Position numbers and translations under genes: made by a program
Notes under the pieces: model-generated
What the model was told of the DNA's origin: nothing
What the model saw: the letters and a program-made list of their open reading frames with translations, nothing else
Database searches by the model: none
NCBI GenBank assembly: GCA_958450325.1
Contig: OY288247.1
Coordinates: 14,746,429-14,810,428 of the forward strand
Length of the DNA: 64,000 nucleotides
Direction of reading: 5' to 3'
From: Agrostemma githago
Lineage: Eukaryota; Streptophyta; Magnoliopsida; Caryophyllales; Caryophyllaceae
In this document: piece after piece, positions 34,101 through 45,518 of the stretch
How positions within the stretch are numbered: the first letter of the stretch is position 1
Layout: the number at the start of each line of letters is the position of its first letter

Positions 34101-36479
34101 GTGGAAAAGACTACCCAAATAATATAAACTACAACACATTATACACACAACCCTTTATACACTACTATACAACAATAATACTCGTACATACCCAGGCCAG
34201 CGACCAACCCGCCCTTCTTCTTCTTCTTCGCGAGCCGAACTGCCGAACACCAGACCACCATCGACCGACGTCCTCCTCCGACAACCTCCTCCGACGACCA
34301 AACCTAATCACTGGCGGCAGTCCGGCAAACCGACGACCCACAAGTACGTTATTTAGGTTTTTTTTCAAATTATTAATTATATTTTTTTTGTTTCGATTTG
34401 GGGCTTTTATTTTTCAATTGTTAATGAGTTTACTGCTGATTATTAATTATATTTTTTTTGTTTTGATTAATTTGTTATTTTGAGTTTACCTAATTTGTGA
34501 TTTGGGGCTTCATTGCTTGCCTGAGTTTGCTGTATGTGAACCTCGATTAACTAAATTTGCTAGACTTTGCTGTAGTATTAAATTAAATGTTTAGATGCGA
34601 CTTTGGAATTTAGTGCTCTTTTATTTAATTTTTGTGTGACCTGACCAACTTGCACGAGAATTTGCTGACATTTATTTGCTTTTAGATTTCATTATTTCTA
34701 AATATAAAGTCTTAGGAGTATGTAATTGCAGCAGCAGCAGTAGTACTCATCAAATCAAATTATATTAGATGCCACTTTGGACTTTAGTTGGAGGGAATTA
34801 GTATGCTTTTATTAATAACTTTTGTTTTGTTTATGCTTGTCACTTGTGCCTTCATCTTATATTTATTCTTTATTGATTTCATTATCTCATCCAAAACTTT
34901 ACTACCATTAATTCTATATTAAGTAATTGGTTGTTATTGATTTGATCATCTCACCCAAAATTGTGAATAATGGTGTACGTGGGAAAGAGGTGAACATTGA
35001 TACTCCTTATTATGATATGCTTCGCATGTGTCCTTGAAATCGGTTTCAAACTGCGGATTGAGTTTTGTTTAAACAAATTTTACTCACATTGATCAGTTGA
35101 ACTGTAAGTTTACATCTTCATATAGATCAGAGCTTTTGTTAGACTTTGACTAAATTTGCTTACGAGGTTCGACTTTTAGTGTAGTGTCTGCACCTCTATA
35201 CTTGCTTATGGACACATGGACTGGATTTTTGAGTTAAAAACATATACTCCAGTATGAAAAGGGGTTGTACCCAGAAATGTGGATTGATTAACCCAGTCTT
35301 CAGTCTTCACCCATGAGACCAATCCAAATAGGAGTAATTAATGATATATTCCTCATTTAATTAATTAGAGGGTTAACGGGTTGAGCTAACGTGTAAGAAC
35401 CCGTCACAAAATTTACATGTCTTTAATGGGGATTCAAGGCTGTTATCTTTTGCACGTTCAGACATTCAGAGATGAGTGCACATAGTTGGTTACAACTGGC
35501 ATGGACATGGGTATGAACTTGGTTTGATGATTTGATAAATAGGTGCCTAGTATTCAAATGTTTGTGTAATAGTATACTCTTCTGGTTTTTATGTTGGTGC
35601 GTTTTGAATATTGTGTGCTTATTCTGTCAAAAATTGGCCCTGTTTAACATTGTATCATCAGTAATTGACTCTATTTCGCATCTTACTTGAAAATGATATA
35701 ATTAATAATCTATAACCGTAATGTGTCTTAAACGAACAGGGTTTAGGTGCTTTTAGCAAAGAACTCTCGTGTGACTCTAATTTTCTAGCACAATGTACTC
35801 CACTAAAGTGTCTGTTGTATGTCCTCCTTTCATTACTCTATCTCATGCACCATTCCTTGGACTCACTGAAATTATGATGATCAGATGCTACAGGAATGAC
35901 AAATTTGATAGCATGTTATTCACGGTTATAGAGTACTGTTATAGTGGTCATCATACATTCTTGTCTGATTTAGTTTTCAAGTTTTAGGTTTGTCTATGGT
36001 TGATAGGGTATCATCCCATGTCGGTAGTACACTGTAGTTTTCGAGTGCTTATCGGTCCTCCAGACCGTAATGCCGTTATCCTAGCCCTAATCCCCTCATG
36101 TTCCAACTACTGATTGTTGTCTGCAAACAATTCGTTATTCTTTGATTCTTTTTTTTGTTATTCTTTGTTTTTTTTAATCTTTCGTTATTCATTAAGCTGT
36201 AGTAGATTCTCCATAAAGCTGTAATAGATACATATATACATATAGGATATACTTGGAGGCTCAATTAACATCCAACTCATTGTATGCGTTTGTCCCATTG
36301 TAATGTTGCACGATATTGTCCCATTATTAAAACAAGTACTCTAGATGAACTCTTGTACTCTAAGTAAACAACTCCACCGTTCTTTAGCTTGTGTTGCTTA
36401 TTCCTCTTTTTGTAGTCTCCAAATAGATGAAATCTAACTTGAAAAGTATTTTGAATCGGCGTGTGTTAATTATTAGACT
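34101..36479 (+). other. CACTA 5' leader and probable 5' UTR intron
   Basis: A pyrimidine- and GC-richer stretch (34190..34343) ends at a donor-like CAA/GTACGT. A T-rich 2.1-kb stretch follows with an acceptor-like TTATTAG just before the transposase ATG. No coding sequence is supported; GCAGCAGCAGCAG occurs near 34729. Confidence 0.45.
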
Positions 36480-39400
36480 ATGTATCGAAGTTGGATGTAT
36501 GAAAATCGGGATGTTGAATTCAGTCGAAGGCTTGAAGAATTTATAAATACTGCCGTTACACATCAGACGCTAGAAGGGGATGGTAATCTAATCAGGTGTC
36601 CATGTAATGTATGTTACAATGTGAAGAAGGTTAAATCTATTGAAGAGTTGCGAGAGCATTTGATTATTAAAGGGTTTAAACCAAATTACCGTGTTTGGAT
36701 ATGCCATGGAGAGAATGCAAATGATATTAATAGGTATGTAGTAGATGATGATTTCGCTCACATTGAGGTTCAAGGAGAGTTTGACAATGAAGATGACATA
36801 AACAAGGCTATTGACGCAGATGAGAATGAAGAGCCTGGAAAAATAGATGACATGATGGTTGATCTTGAAAAAGATTTTGTGCAGTGTCCGGAAATGTTTC
36901 AACGAATGGTTGCTGATTCCAAGAAATCTTTATACCCAGGTTGTAAATCTAGTCGATTAACAAGTGTGTTGGGATTGTACACTTTAAAAGCTGGGAGTGG
37001 GTGGAGTGATAAGAGTTTCACATCTTTGTTAGAGTATGTATCGGGCTTGTTGCCACAGGATCATGAACTTCCAACCACCACATACCAATGCAAGAGAATG
37101 TTATGTCCATTGGCTATGAAATACGAAAAGATTCATGCATGTCCAAATGACTGTATCTTGTATCGAAAAGAATACAATGACTTAGAAGAGTGTCCAAGAT
37201 GTGGAGAATCACGGTACAAATTGGTAGAGAATAATATAGGAGGCAAGAAAGGAGGTCCGGTGAAAACTTTATGGTATTTACCAATAATCCCAAGGTTTAA
37301 GCGGCTCTTTGCAAATCCAAAAGACGCGAAGCTCATGTTGTGGCACCACGAAGAGAGAAACAAAGATGGAAAATTGAGACATGTGGCCGACGCTCCTCAA
37401 TGGCGAAATATTGATAGAACCTTTCCGGAATTTGGTCTAGAGCATAGAAATTTAAGATTAGGACTATGTACAGATGGAATTAATCCATTTGGAACACTGA
37501 GTACACAGCATAGTAGTTGGCCTATAATGTTAATAATATACAATATCCCACCTTGGCTTACTACAAAGAGCAAATACATCATGTTGACATTACTTATATC
37601 AGGTCCGAAGCAACCGGGAAACGACATCGACATATATTTGTCTCCACTTATCGAGGACTTGAAGTTGTTGTGGGATATTGGTGTGAGTGTTTTTGATGCT
37701 GCCACAAACTTGAGATTCCAAATGCATGCAATGTTGTATTGCACAATTAATGATTTCCCTGCCTATGGCAACCTCTCTGGATATAGGTTGAAGACTGATA
37801 AAGGTTGCCCTGTCTGTGGGGATGACACTGAGTCGGATTGGTTGGAAAACTCGGGTAAATATGCATACATGGGTCATCGTCGATTTCTTCCCAAGGGACA
37901 TCAATATAGGAAGAAGAAGATAGCTTTTTACGGGAAAATGGAGCAACGACCCCCTCCTAAGATTTTGAGTGGGAAAGAGTATCAAAATCAAGTTAAGAAC
38001 ATAGTGACCGAGTTTGGAAAACCATACAGGCCTCCTCCGAATGGGGTATATCACACAAAGAAGTCAATTTTTTGGGAGCTTCCTTATTGGGAGCACTTGT
38101 CTGTAAGACATTGTATTGACGTTATGCACGTGGAGAAAAATGTCTTTGATAGTATAATTGGAACATTGTTAAACATGCCAAACAAGACTAAGGATGGGGT
38201 GAAAGCAAGAAGGGATATGGCTGCAAGGGGACGAGTTGAGTTACAACCAAAAGAGACTGGGAAACGCATATATTTACCCCCAACTAGAACAACTTTGTCG
38301 AAGAATGAGAAGACTGCGGTGTGTGAGTCTTTAAAGGGTATTAAGGTGCCACATGGATATTCTTCGAATATAAGCCGACTTGTTTCAATGAAAGATTTGA
38401 AGCTAGTAGGTTTGAAATCTCATGACTGTCATGTTATGTTGACACAGCTGTTGCCTGTGGCAATTCGATCCGTATTGCCCAAGCATGTTAGACAAGTTAT
38501 TACCAAGTTATGTTTGTTCTTCAATTCCATCAATTGTAAGGATATTGAACCAGATACCTTAGATCTCTTGCAAGCTAATGTGATCGAAACTCTTTGTGAA
38601 TTAGAAATGTTCTTCCCGATATCTTTTTTCGATATCATGGTTCATTTAATCATTCATTTAGTGAGAGAGATAAAGATTTGTGGTCCAGTCTTCCAAAGAA
38701 ATATGTGGGCGATGGAACGAGAAATGGGAACATATAAGCGCCGAATGAAGAATCGTTGTCGTCCGGAAGGAAGTATTGTTGAAGCAACCATTGCTTGTGA
38801 AGCACTAGGATTTTGTGTTGATTATATGGAAAATGTGCAACCTATTGGACTCCCAACATCTCGACACGAAGGAAAACTACAAGGTAAGGGAGTTTTGGGG
38901 AAGAAGTTCATTATAGTTGACAACCAAACCTTGCAGCGAGCTCATATGTATGTTTTAAAACATATAACCAAAGTCCATCGGTACTTATCAGAACACTTTA
39001 CTCTGTTAAAGCAACTATATCCAAATAAGCGAGAGGGTTGGTTGATGGCTGAACACGATCGAACTTTTGTCAGGTGGTTTGAAGATAAGGTGATGGATGA
39101 GTTATCCAATCCCTCACACAAGGTAAGTAAAATCATAAGATGGTTAGCACATGGACCTAATCGAACTATTAGCTCTTATGATGGGTATGATATCAATGGA
39201 TTTTGTTTTTATACAAGTCGTCAGGATACCAGAAGTACAATGCAGAATAGTGGTGTTACTGTTACTGCATCATCAGAAGCATATGTCGGAAGAGGTAAGA
39301 AACCAATAGAAATTACAAGGGCATACTACGGGATAATTGAAAACATCTGGGAGCTTGATTATTCGACATTTAGTGTGCCCTTATTCAAGTGTCAATGGGT

Positions 39401-39731
39401 TGATTGTGATAAGGGTGTTAAAGTTGATGATATGGGATTCATTTTGGTTGATTTCAACGTCGTAGGACATACAGAAGAGCCTTTTATACTTGCATCTCAA
39501 GGTAAACAGGTTTTCTATGTAGAAGACCCTTCTGATAAAAGATTGTCGGTTGTTCGTTCGGGTAAACGACGCATTCTTGGTGTAGAAGGTGTTGGTGACG
39601 AAGAAGAATATGACCAGTTTGATGAACTTCCTCCTGTTTCCAGTAACCAACAGATGGTAAATATAAGAGATGAAACATATATACGTGACGATCATAACGA
39701 GGGAATGTGGTTTGATAACCCTAAACAATAG
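36480..39731 (+). CDS. CACTA transposase (TNPD/Tnp2-type), intact
   Basis: An uninterrupted 1083-aa frame starting MYRSWMYENRD, the usual start of plant CACTA transposases. In order: transposase-associated domain (about 3-78, with RCPCNVC and the WICHGE end); Transposase_21 core (about 250-510) with LCTDGINPFG and GPKQPGNDIDIYL, likely holding the first acidic residues; CPVCGD; WELPYWEHLSVRHCIDVMHVEKNV; a DUF4218-like block with PKHVRQVI and GPVFQRNMWAMERE; and a C-terminal DUF4216-like block (YYGIIENIWELDY, VPLFKCQWVD, DDMGFILVD). Full length for the family. It would cut and move the element and any deletion derivatives with the same ends. Confidence 0.95.
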   Translation: MYRSWMYENRDVEFSRRLEEFINTAVTHQTLEGDGNLIRCPCNVCYNVKKVKSIEELREHLIIKGFKPNYRVWICHGENANDINRYVVDDDFAHIEVQGEFDNEDDINKAIDADENEEPGKIDDMMVDLEKDFVQCPEMFQRMVADSKKSLYPGCKSSRLTSVLGLYTLKAGSGWSDKSFTSLLEYVSGLLPQDHELPTTTYQCKRMLCPLAMKYEKIHACPNDCILYRKEYNDLEECPRCGESRYKLVENNIGGKKGGPVKTLWYLPIIPRFKRLFANPKDAKLMLWHHEERNKDGKLRHVADAPQWRNIDRTFPEFGLEHRNLRLGLCTDGINPFGTLSTQHSSWPIMLIIYNIPPWLTTKSKYIMLTLLISGPKQPGNDIDIYLSPLIEDLKLLWDIGVSVFDAATNLRFQMHAMLYCTINDFPAYGNLSGYRLKTDKGCPVCGDDTESDWLENSGKYAYMGHRRFLPKGHQYRKKKIAFYGKMEQRPPPKILSGKEYQNQVKNIVTEFGKPYRPPPNGVYHTKKSIFWELPYWEHLSVRHCIDVMHVEKNVFDSIIGTLLNMPNKTKDGVKARRDMAARGRVELQPKETGKRIYLPPTRTTLSKNEKTAVCESLKGIKVPHGYSSNISRLVSMKDLKLVGLKSHDCHVMLTQLLPVAIRSVLPKHVRQVITKLCLFFNSINCKDIEPDTLDLLQANVIETLCELEMFFPISFFDIMVHLIIHLVREIKICGPVFQRNMWAMEREMGTYKRRMKNRCRPEGSIVEATIACEALGFCVDYMENVQPIGLPTSRHEGKLQGKGVLGKKFIIVDNQTLQRAHMYVLKHITKVHRYLSEHFTLLKQLYPNKREGWLMAEHDRTFVRWFEDKVMDELSNPSHKVSKIIRWLAHGPNRTISSYDGYDINGFCFYTSRQDTRSTMQNSGVTVTASSEAYVGRGKKPIEITRAYYGIIENIWELDYSTFSVPLFKCQWVDCDKGVKVDDMGFILVDFNVVGHTEEPFILASQGKQVFYVEDPSDKRLSVVRSGKRRILGVEGVGDEEEYDQFDELPPVSSNQQMVNIRDETYIRDDHNEGMWFDNPKQ

Positions 39732-39932
39732 ACACGGTTAATTGTCTTAGATTCATAATATGTCGCTGTAAATAAGGAAAGGTATAGTCAAATTTGGTTG
39801 TATATCAATTCATTATTATTCTTTATTAGTTCATGTATATATCACTTGTTATATTATATTTTATTCTTTGTTTTTTATTTTTCTTATTATTCTTTTTGCT
39901 TATATTTTTCCCTATGTTTCAGGTGTTTCATC

Positions 39933-42900
39933 ATGGAAGAAGCTAACAATATGAATAATGATGTCCAAAATCCACCAACAAAAAAGAAGTATAAACCTAG
40001 AGGCCCGACAACTGGCTTGAAGGAGAAAAAGAAAGATACTAAAAAGGTTCCGAAAATTTTAGACTTTGATGAAGTGGATAACCCAGTTGGACCACATAGA
40101 AAATCCTTTTCGACAAGGGTAGGGGTTATATCTCGAGAAATTAAAATCACATATAAGAGTTGGCCTAATGTACCCGAGGGCAAAAAACAAACTATTTGGC
40201 TACAACTGAAGGTAATTTTTTTTAGATTGGCAAAGAAATCTACTTTAATTTATGATAAACCTACATTTTCATTTGTTACTTGTGTAGGATGAGTACACCA
40301 TCAAAGAAGACAAACGTCATGTTGTACTAAGCATTGTGGGGAATCGTTTCAAAGATTTTCGGACAAGGTTAACAAGGGAATATATTCACAAAAAAAGAAA
40401 ACAAAGAAGTGAAGAGGAGTTAGATGAAAATGGGTTAGAGGTAGAAAATTTGGATGTCAATCCTTGTTCAAAATTTGGGATCGCAGAAGAAGATTGGGAG
40501 GAGTTTGTAAGACAACGTATGGATCCAAAGTGGAAGGTATGAACATTTGTTTGGCTATTTATTTTGTTTTTTTGTTTTTTTGGGACTGTTTTACGGTTTT
40601 CTGGTAGTATACTGCTGTTTCGGGACTATTTGTTCGGTTTTTTTGGGGACTGTTTTGTCCTATTTACTGCCATTCTCTACTGTTTTCAGTTGTTTTCCGG
40701 TTTTATGTCGCTGTTTTGGGACTATTTATTCTGTTTTCTTTGTTTTTTTAGGCTGTTTTGTTCAATTTACTGCTATACTCTGCTGTTTTCAGCTATTTTC
40801 TTGTTGTATATTGCTGTTTTTAATTTTTTTGGGGGGCTGTTTTTTTTGCCGGTTGTTTTATGTTTTAGTGTTGTTTTTGACCTATTTTGGTGTTCATTAT
40901 TATGTTTTTGAATTGTTTTCACTATTTCTTTTGTTGGTTGTGTTGTTGTCATGTTTGCAGGAAAGGAGTGAAAAAGCTCGAGCCGCCCAAGTCAATAACA
41001 AGATTCGACATTTCATGGGTAGAGCAGGATATGTTGGCAAGAGTGAACAATGGTTTGCAGAAGAAATTGCTTCTGAGAAAAAAAAAATCCTACTGCCGAT
41101 CCTATTGAAATAGAAAAAATTGTTTAGAAACGTGTTAAAGATAGAAGCTTTAAGTGGATTAAAGGACATACGCCATCATCAAGTGCTCCTACACCTGAAA
41201 CTCAAGAAGTTATCGACAACATTGTAAATCTTATCCATAACCATATTAACTAAAAATATGTTATTTAGTTTTTTGTAACTTCCAAAAAATTACGTAACAT
41301 AATTTCATTTTTATGTAAACAGAAACATTGGTCAGATATGGAGAGCAAAGGGGAGTTTGTTTCTTCGAGATCGGTAGACGTATTGGTGAAAGCAACGGGC
41401 AAAAAGGAGCATCCTGGAAGGACAAGAGGAGTTGGAACTTTGGTTGGTAATCGGAAAGTTTTTGGTCAACCAATTCGAAGTAATCATGAGAAAATGTACA
41501 CGGCAGAAGAAATGGATGCAAAGTTAGAGGAGATGCAAAACCAAACAAGGGTGGAGATGAAGAGTATGTTTTTAGAAATGGCAAAGTCTTGTGGTTTGAT
41601 TTTACCCCATGCTTTTGTCGAGGATGAGAGAGCTTCAAATCATTCCCCTTCAAATCATTCCCCGTCTGGACATGATTACGAAACAACTTCTCCTTCAATT
41701 GATCAAAGTGATCCTTTTATTGAATTAAAGGTAACATTACCGTCATATTTAGTCTATAATTTTAAATATGATAACATTTACCTAACTTTGTTTTCTTATA
41801 TTTCTATAGGATAATACACCATGTAAGTTAGGTATTCATGATGGGACATCTTTGGTCGTCATTGCCGAAGGGATGGTTTGGCCATGGAGAGACAACGTAG
41901 TAGTGCACCAAAAACCATTGAGCCCACTTAATGTTCATGTGTCTATCGATAATTGTTTAGATTCTACTGCACTACTTCCAGTTCCATGGTCCGGGTTTGA
42001 AACGGTTGGTGAGGCTGCAGGTAGTTTTGCTCAATGGCCAAAAAAGTGGGTTTTGTTGGTTGTAGATGAGGTGAATATTCACAAAATAATAGATAATTAG
42101 TCGGACACAATATATTTTATTAATTTTAGTCATATATTTAAACGTTAATAATAGCTTCATTTCCTTTCTTACTTTTTATAGCTACGCTCCAATGAGACCT
42201 TGAAAAGGAAAGAAAGATCCAAAGATACCAAGGAGTCTCGGAATAAGGTTCAACTACCTAAGGGTTCAACTCGTCCCAAAACTAAAAAAGAGGTATGTTT
42301 TTATGCTTTATTAACCCCCAAATCAAAGAGGTGTATGTTTCAAGTATATTAAAAACTTCATTGAATGTTGACCATATAAAGATGAAAGAAAAGCCTTCAC
42401 TAAAAGAAGCTAAGGAATCTTGTAACAAGATGTCACACCAGGATGAGACAAGTCTTCAAAGTGTAGAAAAGGTAAGTAAACACTTTGTAGGTAAGTTTAG
42501 TTACTAGAAATATTATTCATGTTTATATCCAAAAATGAAATTCAAGTTATACTTTGTAGGTTATCGAGGTTGGAACGATTGGTCCCTATTGTCATCAAAT
42601 GGAAAGAATGTTGACTTCATTAGAATTCGATTCTATCTTTTCGCTATCTATTGATATCAATGAGTCAGTTTACAACTACAAGAACGATGTCACAGTTTAT
42701 TTAATATCAGAGGATATTAAGGACATGTTGAATTACGATTCACTGAACATAACGATAATTCAAGTTTGGGGAAGGTACAAACTTATTGTTCTCTTTTATT
42801 AGTGATCACATTGTATTGTGTGTATATTCACTTGGAATAATCATCGCACAATGTTTTGTTAATATAGTTTCTTACATGCACATGGGAGATCAATTGGAGT

Positions 42901-43794
42901 AAGTGAAGATGGCGTTGGTTTCATGTGTCCTGTCCATCTTAGTTCATACGTGAATGACGCAAGGGTTATGGAAAATTACGTCAAAAAAGTCTGGAAATTC
43001 CATGAAAATAAGAAATATGTGATGGGTGCATTTTATGCAAGGTGACTCTTAAAGTTCTTTTGGTTCATTATTAATCTATTTGGTGTTGTTATCTTGTTAT
43101 ACTAATCTTAAGTTGACATATATGTAGTAACAATTGGATGTTGATTGTCGTTTGCCCGTGGGACAATATGGCATATATATTTGACCCGAACAAGAAGAAT
43201 AGTCATTGTTTGATGATTTCTGATCATCTAAAATTGTAAGTTAAGATTATACTAATTATCATAATCTTATATTAAATTAAAGTTCGTTGCGAATGGAATG
43301 AAGAGTAATCTTAATTTTTTCATGGTTATATTTTCAGGGCTTGGAAAATGTACACGGTTGTTTCAGGAAGATGTCATCCGACCAAAAAAAAAGAGCTTGT
43401 CGTGAGTGTGATTGAGGTAAATAACAAAAGTTATCCAAATTTTTAGCATATATTTCAATGCATAAGTTGATTTACTTACTCCACAATCCTTTATATAAAT
43501 CTAGTGCCCTCAACAATCTGGAAGTTTTGAATGTGGATATTATGTCATGAAATGGATGTACGACATAACCGTATCCTACTCTTTGAGTAAACAAGGCTTA
43601 GTGGAGGTATTTTCTTTGTATGAATAATTTTTTATGGTTTACCTCTGATTGAAGACAATATCACTAATCAACTATTATTATTATTATTATTATTCATTTT
43701 TTTTATGTAGTGTGTTTCAAAGTCAAGAATGACGGTTGAAGATATGGATCTAGTTCGGGAATTTTGGGCTCAAAAATGTATCGAGGCCATTTAG
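39933..43794 (+). pseudogene. CACTA second gene: TNPA-like region fused to a Ulp1/C48-like protease region
   Basis: Thirteen exons with GT..AG borders can be followed, in brief 39933-40211, 40288-40536, 40961-41223, 41323-41730, 41810-42070, 42182-42292, 42382-42471, 42560-42774, 42868-43041, 43128-43235, 43338-43416, 43505-43606 and 43711-43794. Exons 1-4 show the plant Ptta/En-Spm pattern (KARAAQVNNKIRH, GKKEHPGRTRGVG, coiled coil). Exons 9-13 resemble a C48 cysteine protease (NNWMLIVVCPWDN, FDP, QQSGSFECGYYVM). Exon 3 has a run of ten A (41078..41087) where eleven would keep frame, and TAG at 41125. In the protease part the usual His before Trp is Asn, while Asp, Gln and Cys remain. The copy looks inactive unless the frameshift is an assembly error. 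Confidence 0.75.
43672..43693. repeat. (ATT)n microsatellite
   Basis: About seven TTA units in the last intron of the second CACTA gene. Confidence 0.85.
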
Positions 43795-44099
43795 TCCACT
43801 TAAGGAGAATGTTTGGCAACAAGAAGTTTAAATTGTGTAAGAATTGTTATTGATATGAAATGATTGTAGCATGCATGTAGGCTATTCGAACTTCTTTCCT
43901 TAAATTAAAAGTCATAAACTATGTAAAATGGTTGTCCGTCATTCCTGCGGTTTGTATGGTTGTGGAAACATATGTACACACTTTTGTGTTATATAAGGAT
44001 AATATTGCATTATGACTTAACTGGTGATGTTGTCCTACAATTGGCGTTGATTTGTAGTTACGGAGAAGATTGATGGTAATATGAATTTGATGCGACAAG
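43795..44099. other. CACTA 3' untranslated region
   Basis: AT-rich, no ORF; leads into the right subterminal repeats. Confidence 0.5.
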
Positions 44100-44451
44100 A
44101 TAACTCTTTCGCACCGGTTTTTAAATTGAAATTGATGAAAAAAATTGTAACCCTTTCACACCGGTTTTAAGATTTGGCTGGTGCAAAAGGTCAACCTTTG
44201 ACACCGGTTTCGTATTGTAACCGGTGCGAAAGGGTATACCTTTTAGTGCCGGTTACAATACGAAACCGGTGTTAAAGGGTACCTTTTAGCACCGGTTACA
44301 ATACGCAACCGGTGTAAATTTATTTTTTACACCGGTTTCACAACCGGTGTTAAAAGTGCCTCATCTACAACGCCTACGCTATGGGCACCTATGAAAAACG
44401 ATGCTAAAGGGGGGTTTGCAACCGGTGCGAAAGGCTGTTATTCTACTAGTG
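44100..44451. repeat. Right subterminal repeats of the CACTA
   Basis: About ten ACCGGTT/AACCGGT sites, several in back-to-back orientation (44207-44345), that could fold as hairpins. The end is TTATTCTACTAGTG. Confidence 0.85.
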
Positions 44452-44454
44452 GGA

Positions 44455-45430
44455 TCTGGCAAGCGAGTGTGCTCCCCTATATTAAGTTGTTTTTTTGGCA
44501 GCTATGTTCTGATGCGCTCCCCACTAAAGGTAATATAGCTCATCGCATCTCTTCTTTTGAAGGTACTTGTCCGGTTTGCTGCTATGAGGTGGAGATTGTC
44601 TCCACCTCGTAAAGGGGTGTGGATGAGGATTTGAGGTTTGAGATAGGTTGGGGTGGATGTCAAAAAAAAGAACGGGCATGAGCGGGTGATGAGCGAGTGG
44701 GTGGAGGATGTGTGGAGGGAGTTGAAGGATGGTGAGCAATGGAAGGTTATGGTGGGGTGCTGGACAATGTGGGAATAGGGTGGAACAAATGGGTTGTTGA
44801 GGGAAAGAGAGTGAGTGTAGATGATGTGTTGACTAGGACACATGATCTCATTGCGGAGATGGAGATTGTGGAGGATGTTACGATAGGTGGAGGTGGCCAA
44901 AAGTGGCAGATCCCGCCTGCGGAATCGATCAAAATCAACTGTGATGCAGGACTATGGGGAGGAGAGGTGAGTGTGGGTGTTGTGGGACAAGATGAAGGAT
45001 GGAGCATACTATGGGGGTGAGTGCTAGGAGACTCGGAACAACGAAGGCTAGTACAGCGGAAGAAGAGGTCATTCTTGAAGGCGTGAAGAAAGCTTGGAGA
45101 TGAGGATACAAGCATGTGATCGTGGAGAGTGATTGCAAGATCTTCATTGGTCACTTACGGAAAGCAAGCAAGGGAAGAAGTGACATGTTTCTTATTTTGG
45201 ATGAAATTCTTGCGTTTGGATGTAATTTTAATAGAATTAGGTGATCTTTTGTTTCACGTCAATGTAACTGTACTGCTCATGAGCTTGCTAAAGTTATGGC
45301 TCTTTCTGTTGGTAAGCGAGTTTGGGAGAATGACGGTCCGACGAGCATCCAAACTGTTATTTTTTATGATATTAATGCGATAGTCTAATCTCGATTATTT
45401 TAGAGTTGTCTAAAAAAAACAAATAAACAA
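44455..45430 (+). pseudogene. LINE 3' segment: zinc-knuckle RT end, RNase H and A-rich tail
   Basis: This continues the LINE after the CACTA. IWQASVLPYIKLFFWQLCSD is followed by TKGNIAHRI and CPVC (zf-RVT). A frame-broken RNase H follows, with W..PPAESIKINCDAG near 44900, AEEEVILEGVKKAW near 45060 and VESDCKIFIGHLR near 45130. An FVSRQCNCTAHELAK-like block is near 45250. It ends with an A-rich tail at 45410..45436. Stops and shifts occur around 44600 and 45100. Confidence 0.8.
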
Positions 45431-45518
45431 ATAAATTGAAATGCATAAAACCAAAGAAAATCGTTCTACACTCAAATCTTCACCAAAATCACTCAAATTT
45501 CTTCTTAAACCCTTAATT

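Larger units (their letters stand above)
33869..44451 (+). mobile_element. CACTA (En/Spm-type) transposon, 10.6 kb, near-complete
   Basis: The inverted ends are CACTAGTAGAATAA and TTATTCTACTAGTG, with a 3-bp target duplication GGA (33866..33868 and 44452..44454). Both ends carry repeated ACACCGGTT/AACCGGTGT subterminal motifs. It encodes a TNPD/Tnp2-type transposase and a second multi-exon gene on the same strand. Removing the element and one GGA restores the LINE reading frame across the site (..RKRWIWTR then IWQASVLP..). The ends, subterminal repeats and transposase all look functional. Confidence 0.97.

Noticed and set aside
34165..34368. Arg-rich minus-strand ORF
   Set aside because: Shadow of the CT-rich CACTA 5' leader; no family pattern.
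40547..41113. Phe/Cys-rich membrane-like ORF
   Set aside because: It is a T-rich intron read through between exons 2 and 3 of the second CACTA gene.
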